Source: Eremophila alpestris peregrina
Taxonomy: Eukaryota > Chordata > Aves > Passeriformes > Alaudidae
Length of the DNA: 64,000 nucleotides
Assembly: GCA_009792885.1 (NCBI GenBank)
Contig: WMCF01000003.1
Coordinates: 15,772,297 to 15,836,296, forward strand
Direction: 5' to 3'
The position numbers and the translations under genes are program-made. The notes below the pieces were generated by a model, which saw only the letters and a program-made list of their open reading frames with translations, was not told the DNA's origin and made no database searches. Below are positions 22,674 through 36,860 of this stretch, piece after piece; the first letter of the stretch is position 1, and each line of letters begins with the position of its first letter.

Positions 22674-25600
22674 GTGAGTGGAGTCCTGTGCTTCACCAGC
22701 TTGTAATAGCAGCTGCCCAGCCAAGTCCCTTTAGACAGCTCAGAACATGGGTTCCTAACCAGCTCCAGGGTGCAGGGGTGGAAGTGCCCCTGGAACTCCC
22801 CTTCAGGAGGAGGAATAAGAGGATTGTTCTGCTCCCCGTGGAGTAGAAGAGGGTGTGCTCTGCTCTGTGCTTCTTAGCTGAGTTGAAGTACAAGAAAGCT
22901 GAGCTTCCCAAAGGAATGGCTGATCCAGAATAATCTCTGCTTGTTCACCTTGAAGTAACATACTGAGGAATTCTCAGTAAAATCCCTAGAGATTAGGAAG
23001 GCTGTCAGTATGATTTGTACTCCAGGAAACAGGAGTGCCAGTGTCATGGTTGGCTTTGTATGCATTGAAAGGTGGGTTTTTTTAACAGTGCATAAAACCC
23101 TCTGGCCAGCTGAAACAGTTCTGGATTAAACCTTAGCAGTGCTTGGAAACCTCACAGGCACTGATTCTTCTTCATACTCCTGTCTTCAGTCCTTGCCTTT
23201 CCTGAGCAAGGCATTAGATGGGTTATTGTTCTTCTGCTGTGAGTAGAGTATTCATAGCTCCTCCTTGTGTCCTCTGGTTGGCGTTCACTGAAATGGTTTT
23301 GGGAGGATTGACCACTGAAGTATACATGGAGGAGCAGTCAAATATATCTTTAGGCCTTTTCCACACATGTCTTTTCAGCCTTTTTCCCCCTCTAGCCCCA
23401 GCTGAGAGTCAACTTTTGAGTTTGCCTCTGTACTTCAGGAAAACCATGCTGAATGCATCCTCCCTTCTGCTGGTGAGGATGAATGCTCTTTCCTGGGAGA
23501 AATTCCTGTTTTGATAACCAAAGCAGGACTTTTAGTGCTAACTCTCTAAACCAGTTATTCCTGGTTTAGAGACACTTCAAAACCAAGGAAAACACTGACT
23601 TTGATGCCAGTACTTTAATTTGAGGGACACCTTTCATGCTGGGAGTATCAATCAGGTCCTGAAAGCACTTAATAGGGATTTGATTGCTCTGTTCAGAGTA
23701 GAGATGTATTTTGAGCATATCTGCTCTCCAGCCTATTGCTTGTATATAATAGCTTAAGAAAAGTTAAGGAGAAGAAATATGCAAGGAAAACTACTGAGTT
23801 GAGACTGAATGCTGAAGCCTGTTTCTTATTTTAGGTAAGGATATGTCTCTTTAAACCTATAATTATGTATTAATGTGTAATTGGCACCTGAACACATGGT
23901 TATAATTCTGTTAATGCAATCATTGCCAGTGTAGCCTGAAGTACAAGCAAATGAAATAGCTCTTGAAATCTGCATTATTTTTGAGCTATTTGTAGGCTTT
24001 TTACCTGGGTTGTCCTGGTCTGTTGTTCTAGAATTGAAAGCAGCTGGCATTGGATTTCATGAGAAACGGGAGCAAAAGGGGAAAGCATCTCAACTTGTTT
24101 CTCTTCTTCACTCCCTCTATTAACTCAGAAGTTGGAACATGCAAAAAAAAACCCTGTAAATGGTATGAATTAATGTAATATTTGTAATGTAAATTGATTC
24201 TCCTTGGTGCTGCCTGTGGCATCCTGTTTCAAGGACGATATGCTTGGTCATGTGGCTGCAGAAAGGTCCTGTGCAGTAGCTGTCAAAGGGGAAATGTTTC
24301 CCTTTGGGCCAGCATGCTTCAAGCACTCATGTAAACTTTGTGCCCTGCAGTTCTGTTCGGATCTGCTAGAAACCCACATATAAGCAAGTCTGGCCCTATT
24401 CCATCATGTTAGAAAAATACTTTTGAGCAGCTATTTAATGGGTCTTTTAAAATCAAGAAGGCTTTTAGAAGCTGTAATAATTTGGTTTAAAATTTGATGG
24501 ACATAGCATTACTTTTTCATCTAGTGGTGAAAATGACTAATCTAAAAATGAATTCGTCCTTCTTATATCAGTGTTTTTTCTTGCTTTAAATTACTCAAAA
24601 TTCCAATATCAGGTCCTGTTGGAAGGAAGCTGGAATCAAGAACAGCCTGGTGTTCTTGAAGCAAGGTGGTTGCTGCAGGTCTGGCTTCTCTGAAGACTGA
24701 TGGCAAGCCAGCACACACATGACCATCTATTCTAGCTAAGAGTTCAGACACTTGTTGCAAAGATTGCCCTTTGCAAAGTGACAAAAAGGGCAGGATGGCG
24801 AGGGGTCCAGCAGTCATCACTGGGTCAGTGATGACTTTTCTGTTGTAGAGGCACAGCCTGGAAGCTTCTGATATCTCTTTGGGCAACTGCCATCTGATTT
24901 GGGAGCTTTTGGAATTCTCCAAAAAATTCCAGCAGACTCCTCTCTCTCTTCATCCCTGAGTGAGAGTCTTACAGTCAAAGAGCATATCTGGCACAGAACA
25001 GGTACTCTGAGGAAGAGAAAGAATAGCTAAGACTCTCAAAAGTGGGGGTTTTTTCTTCATTCATACAGGAATGTAAAATATGAGCTAATAAACTTCATGC
25101 CTTTCAAGTCTTTAGGGCAAAAGGCTGCTCTGCCTTAGAAACAGTGTGGATGGGTAGGCTTATGCTGCTGGGTAATAAATGAAGACTTTACTAGCATATT
25201 AGCTCTCCTTTAGAAGAGGCAAATTAATGTTGGAAGGAGAAAAAGGCTGGTTATTGGTAATAACTCTTTCTCCAGATCTTTTGCCCTCCTTTCCTTCCTG
25301 TTTAGCTCTAATTTCTGGGGCTCAGTAGGTATGTTGGAGTACCAGAAGATGTGAGGTAACATATGATTCTCCTCACAGGCTCTCTCACTACTGATGAGAA
25401 GAAAACAAAATGGCTTTATGCTCATGTGGCTTGGCATGTAGTTCCAGGAGTGGTTCTGTAGAGCTTTCTGCAGAGAACAAGCAAGCATGCTGGCAAGAGA
25501 TACTTCTTATTTTTAAATTCCATGCTCTGGTTATCCATATTTGCATTGCTGCTACTGCTGTATGATGCAATGCCAGTTAGTCATACAATTTGTCCCATGA

Positions 25601-28600
25601 GGTAATTTAAATCAAATTAAATTGGCATCAAACGTAATACTTTAATATAGGCCATATTGATTTGTTCAGTGTCTGAGAAGTGTTCAATTGCTGGAAGGCA
25701 GAGCAGACATGGGCCTGGGGAGATGGAGACATGTTTGCATGAGGTGGAATGGAAATCCAGGCCCTCCAGGGCATGCTTGCTTTGTGACTTTGCAGCTCAG
25801 ACACTTATCACTGTCCTTTTTATGCTGAATTTGTACCATAAGTGAACAAGTTTCCAAGAACTTTGCCAAGGAATGTAATTACTCTTCTGTGAGATGAGGA
25901 TATCCACAACCTGCAGTTTGCTGCTGCTCTTTGAGCAGTCCTTTCTCATAAGGAGCTTCTTGCATTAATTTGCTCCAGTTGCTGCTTAGTTTGACGGTCC
26001 CGAGAAACTTGGAAATGCATGCTGTCCTCTAGAGCTCTGGATCTCTCCAATCTCTCCCACTAAGATGTTTTGTTAGTGCTTTAAGAAGCAGTGAAAGGCA
26101 TCCTTGAAGCCAACATTACTGCATTTCTTCCCTGCCTAAAGAATGCAGAACATTCCTTCCCAGCCAAAGAGAAATTATGCCATACTACAAAACAAAAGAA
26201 GTAAACATGAAACAAAATAACACTTTGTTTTCTTTATCTGGGAAGTGTTGGGGCTTTAACTCAGATTTAGCATATTGCAATCAGGAGTAGAGTCTTTTAC
26301 AGTCACCAAGAAGGTTTTAAAAGTAGTCTGGTTAGGAATCAGAGGGATGTAAAAAACAGCCACATAGCTGCTTATCTCTGTAAAGTCATTTGGTCTTCCT
26401 TCTTAAAACTAGAAACAGTGAATGAAAAATGAGTGAAGAGGAAATATATTAAAGTGGGGATACTGGTTCATTAGTGGTATTTTACTGTTCTAGACACTGT
26501 TTGATACCATTTTTAAAACAACTGAATGAAGGAAGTGGAAAAGGATGGTTGGCTCAGTATCCTGGGATTTAAAGATTGTGCAACTGCAGGGTAAATTTGG
26601 GCTGGAGTACCTTTCAGTGTCAGTCATGAAGAGTCTTGAGTGGTATGAACACCCTTTTTCTTTTATAAAGTCTTTAGCAGGGCAAAAAGTTCCAGGCCTG
26701 CTTTGACTTGTCTTGTTTCCCTGTTGCAAAAACTGACAATAGCATCTGCAATTCCCTGAACAGTTGTTGGTGAAATGTAAGCTCTGATGGCTTTGCAGAA
26801 AGCAAAGCCCAGGTTGAGCTTGCTGTAGACTTACTATCTTACATGTAGATGTGACTCTTGTATGGAGCTGCAAAAAGCTTTCCTCCATGAGTTTTGCAGC
26901 CTACAAGAAAACACTGAAGCAGTTTGAGAAACCTAAGATGAGCAACTTGAAATTCCTGGCAATTAAACATGTAGAATTGGGTTCCTTTTTGTGGGTTTAA
27001 CTGTCAGAAATGAGTCTAAAGGCAGGCTTTGTTGGCAGGAAAATTCTGGGCTGCAGTTGTGGGCAAGTTGGCCCATTCTGTGGCTTTTTTCATGCTGTTT
27101 TCCAAGAGTCTTACCTCTAGAAAATGCTAATGGCCCAGTTAGGCAGCCAACAGACAGAGCAATTTGAATCAGTAATGCGCCATTAGTGTGAGTCAGTAAT
27201 TAGGCTGAGCAGTAAAGGGCAAACACTCTTCTTGGGCAAACCCAAGTGAGGGAGGCTTGTGCTGGTGAAAATAAATGGAGACACTTGTACCTGGGGACCT
27301 GGAAGTTTTGTCTGCTGGTGGTAAGCAGTCAGGTGCAGCTGGCCCTAATTCACTACCCTCAGCTCGCAGGGAGAGGAGCACATGACCTCCATAGGGGATT
27401 GAATGTCTCACAGAAGACAGATAATATCTTGACAAAACCATCAAGCTGAAATATGTCTGTCCCTGTCTGACTGGGACTTTGGTCTTCACCTTCTCCAGAT
27501 CCTTCTGGATTCAGCTAGGTACTGATCAAACCTGAAGCACAACTGTGCTGTTACACAAATCAAGCTTCAGCTGTGTCTCCGGCCTCATAAATGTGGAGAA
27601 AATGCTTTTATGTCTTTAGCAGTTTTTGGAGAACACAAGAAAGAAAGAGAAATATTGGGTGGCCTTCACCAGTAAGATGAAGTAAATACAAGTTTACTGA
27701 GGCAGTATGAAGTCAAGTGATGGTTCTAGCTGGTGAACACCATCTTATGTTTAATTTTTTGCAGAACATTAGCAGGTAGCCAGTCTGCAGTGTTAACCAA
27801 ACAATTCATCTGGGTCCCTTATGTTAAATGTATCTATTTAAATAAAAAATATCTATATTAATTTAGAAATCCAGATGAAAGAGAATTTTCATGCAAGTAT
27901 CATTTTATGAACTGATTAGCTTAATCATGTAATAGTCCTAGATCAGGACTGATGTGTTTGTCAGGTCTTTTATGGGTAAAATGTACACGTGCTGAAAATT
28001 TGCACAAACAACTTGATGCTTATGGATAGAGCTGGGTGTGTAGTGTAGCTGTGTGGAAAATCAGACTGTACTATGCATATGTAATAAGTCTGCTTCCTGA
28101 AAGCAGCTGATTTGCTATGTGTGTATGCTACAAGAGTGCTGCAAGTCCTTCAGATGTGCAAAAGCTTGATTTGTTCTACCACACACTGATAGTGACAGTT
28201 TCTCAGTCTACCCTGTTAAAATCTGATGGAGTTAGGAAGCAATCTATGGGAGAAACATGAATATGTGCTGCTTTTCATGAAGCTAGGATAAAAACTCAGT
28301 TGACTGACAAGTTTTTGGGAGAGATTAGTGTAGCAAAAACTGTCCTGCAATAACTCAAGTAGGCTGTGAGCAAAATTTCTGTAGATGGAATTTGTAGCAC
28401 ATAAGATTTTGGTTAGCTCATATTTGTATTTCCAAGCAAACTTAGCAGTGGAATTGAAGTTTGGTTCCCTCTTTTAAGAATAGTTCTGTAAAAAATACTA
28501 TGAAGTTAATCAATAGATTTGCCAGCTTGTAAATAGTCAGAATTCTGTCTGGTTCCTATTGCTGTCTCTATATTGTATATCATCTACAAAATTATTTATT

Positions 28601-31600
28601 AAGTTCAAGTTAAATGTAACTGTAGAAAGCAAGTCAGTTTCACAGGTATGGTAGTTTGCCAACATGACAGATTTTATTTGATAGCAAGAATCCAGCTTTT
28701 AAATAGGAATTGTTGATCAATTTTTTGAGAACAATGTAGTTTTACAATACTGTGTGTATTGGATCACTTTTCCAGAGCAGAGCAATGTTCTAAAAAGCAC
28801 TTAGATATATCACATGAAGCAAACAGATTTTTGAAATATTGACATCTAGAAGTAAAACCTCAAATTTGTTACATAAACAGTAGAACTAAAAACAATCCTT
28901 TGGTTCTCCACATCACTGCCTTGTCTGTAATTGTTTAGTTTTCATCAAGACTTTTTTTGTGGGCCTCAGAACATATGTATCAAATTTGAGACTGAAGAAA
29001 GTTTAATTGGCAAGTATAAAAAGAAGGCAAATTCTGGTTTAAAGTGTATTTTGTTTGATACAGTGCAAGAGTTCTGCTTTCATCTATAAAGTAGCAGTTC
29101 CAATCGGTAGCTCAGTCTATATAATATGACTTAATAAAATCGTAGTTTACAAGTGTTATTATAGCAATGTACAGACAACTGCTGTCTGTAATGTCTTAAG
29201 AACAGCTGTAAAAGCTTTTAAATTATTAACTCATAGTATTGAGCAACCTGGTGAGTAGATCTAATAAGTAGACTAACAATTGATTGAACAACATCTGTTA
29301 AGGTATTATTAACTGTTTATATGCTATACATGGATTTCTGGTGTCTGATCATTACAGCTTGCAGAGAAATGGAATAAATTTGGGCTCTGTCAGTTGCTTT
29401 TGTTGTTAAAATACTTTATGTAGGCTCAAAACCTTTTCTCTTTTTAAAGAGCTGTTGACATTATTCTTCTCATGCTCTGTAGAATCGAGACATCTGAATG
29501 TTAGAGTTGTTTTCTTTCAAATCGGAGTAATGCACCAGGAAATGTGTTTTGTCGTGGTGCAGGTGTTTGGTTAAGGGGGTGGAAGTACTTTCCTTTCAAC
29601 TCCTTTGCCCCATGAGCTCTGTCACAGTTTTTCTATAAGAGAGATAAACTATGAAATTGTGATGGGAATGCTTGAATGCATGCAGACCATGTGTGCCCTG
29701 AAATAAGGTAGGGAGAAGCTGGAGAGACAACCCCAATGTTTATTCAAGTTCCTGAGATGGCACCTAGGGGAATTAAAGCTTCTTTACAACAGATCTATCT
29801 GGAATAATAGCTTTCCTCTGTGTGCTCATCTGGACTTTTGTTCTGTGTTGACAGCAAGGGAGCTGTACTGCAAAATGCTTTGATAAAGGCTAAGAATGGG
29901 AGAAGTCTTCCCCACAGACTGAAGTTTTCTGGGTGGTGTCCTTGTCTTTTATTACATGTTCCTGTGCTTAGCTTAGTGCTCAGTTTCTGATGGGACCTTT
30001 AGGTGCTGTATCAAAGCAATTTGTGTAAGGACTTGACAGGTTTCATCTTGACTGTTCAGCTTCTCACAATTCTCACAATAAAATTCTCACAAATATGCCA
30101 TTAAATGAGAAAATTTTTTAAATCAGTTGTCTCTGGTTCATTTTGAGCAATGCATCTGTAGATGTCTGGCAGTCTGTAACTTGAGGACTGACCTCCACCT
30201 TAAAATAAAAATATTTTAATGTTGAGAATGTGTTGTCACTTATACTCTGCGTACACTGTGATGCTTTATTCTGTAAATACCATTTCTTTCTGAAACACAT
30301 TAGATCCTTTGGAGGTTCTTCCAGCAGTACTGTTACTGTATCTGATCCACTCTGTTTCTCCATTCCTTCCCTCACAGAGAAGAATTGTCCCTTTGGTTTC
30401 ATAACAAAAAAGAAAACCTCCTTTAGACAAAATTCAGATCCTGGGGTGAAAATGCTGGGGCTATGTAGTTAGAGAGCAAAGTTGTGCTCACTCACTAAAG
30501 CTCTGACACTCCTCTTTAATGATGCAGGGAGGAAAAAAAATCTGTGGAAACAAGCAATGGAAAAAGTATATTTCCCCCCACCCCTACTCTTTTTCTTCAT
30601 TTTCACACATGCAACACCGATATAACAGTGAGGTATCCTTTCTCTTTGCCTGCAAGGAAATGAAAAGGCGTATTGTAAGCCCAAGGCTAGTCTGGTTGTC
30701 AGCCAGGAATTACTTCTCTAAAGGAGAAAGGGAGAGGGGCTGGCGAGAGAAGAAGCTGGAAATGAGGAGCTAGGAGGGGGAAAATACACTCTGAGATAGG
30801 TTGGCTGCACATGGCCAGAGGTGGAAGGGGGTCTTGTGCTTCCTCAGTATGCAGGTGTTGGGAGAAAGGAAGGCAGCTTATACACAGGCATGTGTCTGGG
30901 GGAGCAGGGTCAAAAATTTAGACTATTTACTTAATCCCTTGGAAAGGCTTTTTTCTCTTCTGTTTTCTTTTTGTGTTTAACAGACTGCTTTACAGGGGAC
31001 ACGTGTGGTAATTAACACATGCAGCTGTAGGGCTTCAGCCATATGTCTGAATTTCAAATGGCCATTGATCTGGCAAATTTGCTGCCGTCTCCAACCCCCC
31101 ACTTATAGGCCTTGAAGATGTGGGAGAATTTATAGAGTCTTTACCTTGAAGAGACCAGAGCTGGAAGGAGAGGAGTGAAAAGGAATGTGAGTGATATTGG
31201 GGAGCTAAGGAAGAAAGAGTGGCATTGTAATCACACCCTTCCATGCCCCTTGCCCCAGCTCACTGTATATTACCAGGTAGCTTCTGAAATGTTTCCAAAG
31301 CTAGAGATCTTGTTATTAGTTTATAAAACTTGCATTAAAATGGTTTTTTTTTTTCCTCGTTCAGCAAAGCAATCCAAGATCAGAATCACAATGTTCTTGT
31401 GGGCATTTCAGATGTGCTCCCTTTTCCACAGCTGCAGATATCTGGGCTCTTGCACAGCCTAGAAGTGACAAGGTGGTAGTTGATTGTGGACTTTGAGCAG
31501 CATTTCAGGAGAGGTAGTTGAGGAGGGGGTGTCTGTTGGGCTGTGTGGAAACAGAATACTTCACATCAAAGCAGAGGCTCCTGAAAAAAAAAAAAATAGT

Positions 31601-33392
31601 GATATATTGTAAGTAGAATAAAACCAGAGAGGCTAAACTAAACAATCATAAGGTGGTTGTTGCTTTTGCCAGCAGTGATCAGGCAGCTGTTGACAGTGCT
31701 ATAGAGCTTTTTGCAAACTTTGTTCAAAGTTTGGGGCAATGTCAAGTGCTAAAAATCTTGCTATGAGATATGGTGCCTTAAGCAAAATATTTCTTTGTGT
31801 GGAAACTTTTTTGCTCCCTGTTTTATTTCAAATGTCATTTAAGGCAGTGAGCCAAATGGAAGATGGTTCAAAATTAAGGTACTGTAGCTTAAAATTCTGC
31901 AGTATCTAAACTACTTGTAGTGTTTACAGGGTGAGATAAAAATGAGTTCTTCTGCTAAGAACAAAGCTATAAAAAAGTTAAGCATGTCTTCCTCTACCTC
32001 CCCTCCTTCAAACTATTTTTAAACATTCTCAGTGCTAGCTAGTGCTGATTTCTTGATCTCATCACTCATTCTACAGTGTAAGTAATGCTGACACTTTGGA
32101 GGTGTTTCTGCTTTGGATAAAAAATAAAGCCACTAACAAACATTCCTATCAGTCTATACTCTAGCTTTTGCTGATTGTGATTTACCCAGCCTCTACAATA
32201 TTGCTTCTCTGTTTTTCTGTGTTGTGCCTCTTCTCTCTAGTTTCCCTATGAAGCTTAGTGCCAGGACTGTGTGGAGCAGCCATGTATTACATTGCCTCTT
32301 CTGACTCACTCCCTTTTTCCCTGTTTATTACTGCAGACAGTACTCCTTGGAAAAAGATGGCCTAACATCCCCTCTATGGATTGGCAATAGCTTTTCCAAA
32401 TAATTTGGTTGTAGCCTGTATTGATATGCACTTGCATACAGTTTTTATTACACAGATAAAGAGCCTAATTCTACTTTATTCAGTGTTTATTACAGCTTAT
32501 TTCCTTTCAATTGTTAATCTCCCTGAAGAATAAGGTTATTTCAATTCTTCCTCTCATCTTCATTACCTTGATCCTTTTCCGCAGAAAAAAAAAGGAAGTG
32601 CTGGATTTACAGCTATGTAATTGTGGGTTGTATTTACCACAGCAAAGCTTTTCTATGCCATTTGACCTGTGAAGGTTTCTGCTGGTCAAAAATGACCCTT
32701 GGAGACTGTTTTGAGACTGAGTGCCATCCCTACAGCCAGCTGCCATTGGTGCTTGGTAAATACGTCATCATTCTTCAGCAAATGTGTTAGGTAGTCATGA
32801 TTTCTGCTAACAGGTAGTTTTTGGTACTATGTGTTCTGACCAGACCAAAAAACCATTTAGTCCCCCTGATTCTTTTAGCTGTGTCTCCATTTCCCCTCAG
32901 GTATGTGTCTCAGCAGGGGGATGACTTTACACTCTTGAAGGACAGCTTAAGTACACAGCTGAATGAAAAATATTCTTTGCTCCCATTGGGAGCCTCTTTC
33001 TGCAGCCTGTATGTGTATTTTAGTTGTGAAGGCATTCCAATAGCCTTCCCAGGTGTTGTCATAGCTGATTTTGTACACACTGAAATGGTTTCTGGTACAT
33101 GAGGAGAAGAGCCACTCTCCATGGTGGTCGAGATTCATTTCTTTAGCCGTGCAGAACATTGCTAGCAGCTGTGAAACATCAGTCTGCAATGACAGGCAGG
33201 CTGAGATCCTGTCTGAAAACTTACCAGATGATGGAAGCAGAGCCTGGAAGCTGAGCTGGGACTCTGAGCTTTGTTTCCCTTCTCCTTTCTCAACAAATAG
33301 TTGAACTGGAGTGCTTTAAACATTCTTACATTGCTGGCAAGGATGAGCTCATAGCTTGTCTGCTGCTAGATATTATGTTCTGAAATTGTCTT

Positions 33393-33424
33393 AATTATTC
33401 ATTATTCATTATTCATTATTATTG
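33393..33424 (+). repeat. Short ATTCATT-type microsatellite
   Basis: The heptanucleotide ATTATTC/ATTCATT is repeated about four times head to tail, followed by TTATTATTG. It is a small, probably polymorphic AT-rich simple repeat in intron 5. Confidence 0.8.
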
Positions 33425-36400
33425 TGAAATAAACATACAGGTCAATATATGGTACCTACGTGTAGCACTTCTAGACAAGGTGTTCAGTGGGGCTGATGGA
33501 CTCTAGTCCAAAGAGGGATTTTAGTGTTGTCCCTGCTGCTGCATAGCTTGTTTTAGAAGATACATGAGCAAAGTAAAAGAATTAATTTTGAAACCATGAG
33601 ATTGAGAATATGGTCATCTGTCAAGATAAAAGTATAACTTATACAGTCATCAAAAAAAAAAAAAAAGGAAGTTTTGATTTTTAACTCCGTAAAGTAGCCA
33701 GAACGGCAGTTGGATAGAAAAATGCAGCAGTAGCAGGGAAATAATCCCTTCTTCCAAAGAATTGCAGTATTTTGCCTATGATGGAAGGGAGGAACTAGGC
33801 TCAGTGGAGAAGTGCTTGAATCTGATTGAGTGAAAATGGTAGATTAAGAAAATTACTTGCATCTTAGCAGCTCCCTCAAGAGCCTTTGAATGGATATGCA
33901 GGTTCTTTTCATTTTTTTCCCCCTTTTTCCTCCTTTTCCTGGCAATTTGAGCCACCCTGGGAATGAACTTAAAGTTTTTGACTTAAATCAAGACAATTAA
34001 AATTACTGGCAGCCTAGTTGTCATTCTCTTTGGGACAGTGACATAACTGGAGGCTTGGTTCTGTAGGTTAGAGCTGATGACAAGAGCATGTATTTCTAAG
34101 TCACAGGATGATTTCTGTCTAGCTTAAGGAGTAAAACTGCTGCTGGGATTGTTACAGGAGGGTGAGAATAATAAGTCTCTGAAAGTGGGGGAGGGCACAG
34201 TGGGGACAATATCTTCACAGCTTGACAGTGATTCCATATTGATCAAAAAGAAAGCTTTTTGTGCAAATCTAAACTGAAGATGGTCTCAAAAGTAGCCTGA
34301 CCTCTATTACCTGCTTCACCTTTTTAACAGATAAGGTTCAAATCTGGCCTTGGGCATTTTTTTTTCCTATTACTTCCAAATCTTTGAAGAGACCTGTTTT
34401 GCCTTTTGGGAAGGAGTTTGGCTGTGAAGTATGAAAACTGTAAAACTGCAATAAGATAAATGTATATGCAGTGACAGGTCTTTTCTTTTTAAGCTTCCTT
34501 GCATCTCACCTCAGAAATGCTCTGATAACCAAACTAAAATCTGATCATGTGCTTCTTTAATCCATATCTTATGTACAAGTTGCTTTTCTAGAGAAGATCA
34601 TCTCTGTATTGGCATTTGGCCCAAAAATGAACTGAGAATTCTAGTTCTAAACAACAGGACTGTGTACAGGTTCCGTATTCTGAGTTACATCTGTACTCAG
34701 GCTACCTGTGGGATACTGCTGCTTCTTGTCCAAAACTCCAAGCCTGCAAAACTGGTTAAGACTGTGGCTTACTGTTTACAATTTGGAGAAAAACTGGCTG
34801 CAAGCCAAGAAATCTTATTTCACAGGTTTTGAGGGTTTGAATCCCTCACTTATTACTCACTAGAACAAGAGATCACACAAACTTGTGGCTCCCCGCTGTC
34901 CTCCTAAATTGGTTGATTGCACTATATTGGGGATTTTAGCTTGAGAAAGGGGAGAGCAAAGAGTGAGTCTCAAGTTTGAATTAGGTGAGTGCTCTTAAAT
35001 AAAGGCTTTAATAATCTTAAGGTAGCTTGTCTTCTGCTTGGAAGCATGTCCATACAATTGAGAAAAATGTTCTTTGGAATGCTGCATTTCTGTAAGTGTG
35101 TTAAAGCAACAACTTTTCACAAGTAGTGAAGCAAATTTACATGACGAGAAGGTTCGCTAACAACTCAGCTTAATTCTCTGATCTTTATGGCTGCTGCTTG
35201 TTCAGATTGCATGTAGTGTCTCTGCATTGACACCAAAATCCTTAGGGGTTTTGCCATAGAAGTGGTAAGGCATAATGGCTCAGTTTTCAACTGCCTTGTC
35301 TTCCATGCAGCAGTACTAGGAAGATGTTTTTTCTCCCCAGAAAGGTTTGCACAACTTGCAGAAGGGAGTCAAGTAATGTGGTAATTACCGCAAGGGCTTG
35401 GTTCAACCTGCAAAGTTCAAATCTGAATCTGGATCTGAACTTTCCCAGAGGCAGGGGGTGGTTTTGGACATTGTATTGGTTTGACCTATTATAGTGCAAG
35501 CTCTGAAATGCAGGTCCAGATGTGGGCTGGGATTCTGTATCTTCCCAAGTATGAGACATTAAGGGTCACTTTTACATGACACATAACTGAAATCATATAA
35601 AGCTGGGTCTCACGTTGGGGAAGTGTCTACAGCATTATGTTTGGAAGGTAGTACCTTGCTATGTCATTGTTTTTCAAAGGAAGCTGTTTAAAGGCTGCAA
35701 AGAATGAGAGCTTAGAGGAGAGGTTTCTTTTGGTTAATTACTGTAGAATTGCCTTTAGAACTTATGCAGTAAATAAGGACTTTGGATTTTAGAGAGATTC
35801 TGTCTGAATCTCAAGATTCAATAGTTTTAAAAGCCACTGAACCCCAGAGACTAGAGCATTGCTATTAATGAGTGCTGCTCCAGACTGCTTTTGACACGTT
35901 TGCTTTTGAAGGACCAGGCCCAGGAAGAGGGAGCTCTTTGTTTGTGGTCAGAATAAACTCATTGTACACCCAGACAATTAACTGTTCAATCGACTTGCCA
36001 GCCTCTGTAAAGCACTCCACTCCCCTCTCTGTCTACCTCCAGTTCTATTCAGACACTTAAGCACACCAGTGTTTTTTGTTTATTATTCTGAAAAAGTCCT
36101 TCACAAGAATAGTCGGAGCATATCAACATTGTCCTCGCAGCAGCATTTATCTCCGCCTGGCAGTGGGTGTGTCAATCAGGAATCAAAAAGCCAAACAGAG
36201 GAGGCTTTGAATTGTGTCACAGGGGTCAGAGTTACTTCCAGCTGTCTGTGCATGGGATAGGCTTTCTTGCAGGGCAAAGAATTGTGCTGCCAAACAAACA
36301 CTGAGTACATTGGACCACAAAGTTCCTTGGGGCTTGAGTGGCTTTTTTCATGTTGATGCACCTGCGAGGGAGATGTGAGAAGGAAGTGGGGGAAACTAAT

Positions 36401-36799
36401 GCCTTCCAGAAGGCACAGGGAAAGGCTCCTTATCCTATCTGGCTGATATCTGGAATGCAGTGCTGAAGTAAAGGCTGCCTGCATCCGTATGGCATATGGA
36501 ATAATTGATGTAGGAAGAGAACAATTACTGCAGTGACAGTGCAAGTAACCTTTGCAGTTAGGAGCTCATTAAGCCCCACAGAGCCCTTGCATGTTTAGCA
36601 CTTAGGCATATTTTCCCCTTTTTTAAGCAAAACTTTACTTCACATGTCCGTGTCCAAGTGTTTGGGGGTTGTTATATCCAAAGGCAGCATATTGCTGCTG
36701 TTTCTTAAAATTAAAGCTACAAAGAGTGAGAACATGGCTTTTGCTGATTTCATTTAAAAAGTTAGGGTTTTTTTTTTAACAGCTGTGGGATCTCCATGC

Positions 36800-36860
36800 A
36801 TAGAAGTGGTTGGACTTAATGACCTTAGAAGTCTTTTTCAGCCTAAATGGTTCTATGGAC
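36800..36860 (+). mobile_element. CR1 LINE 3' tail fragment
   Basis: The text GTGGTTGGACTTAATGACC, followed by a run ending in CAGCCTAAATGGTTCTATGG, matches the typical avian CR1 3' end ('GGTTGGACTTGATGAT...' then 'TTCCAACCTAAATGATTCTATG'). Only the last 60 or so bases are present, as is usual for 5'-truncated CR1 insertions. Confidence 0.75.

Noticed and set aside
24563..24922. 119-codon minus-strand frame with a partly regular-looking C-terminal half
   Set aside because: It looks superficially protein-like, but I could not relate it to any family, and no neighbouring exon-like segments continue it.
34838..34870. GGGTTTGAATCCCTC, resembling a tRNA B box
   Set aside because: No A box at the right distance upstream and no cloverleaf can be drawn. 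At most it is a relic of a tRNA-derived repeat.
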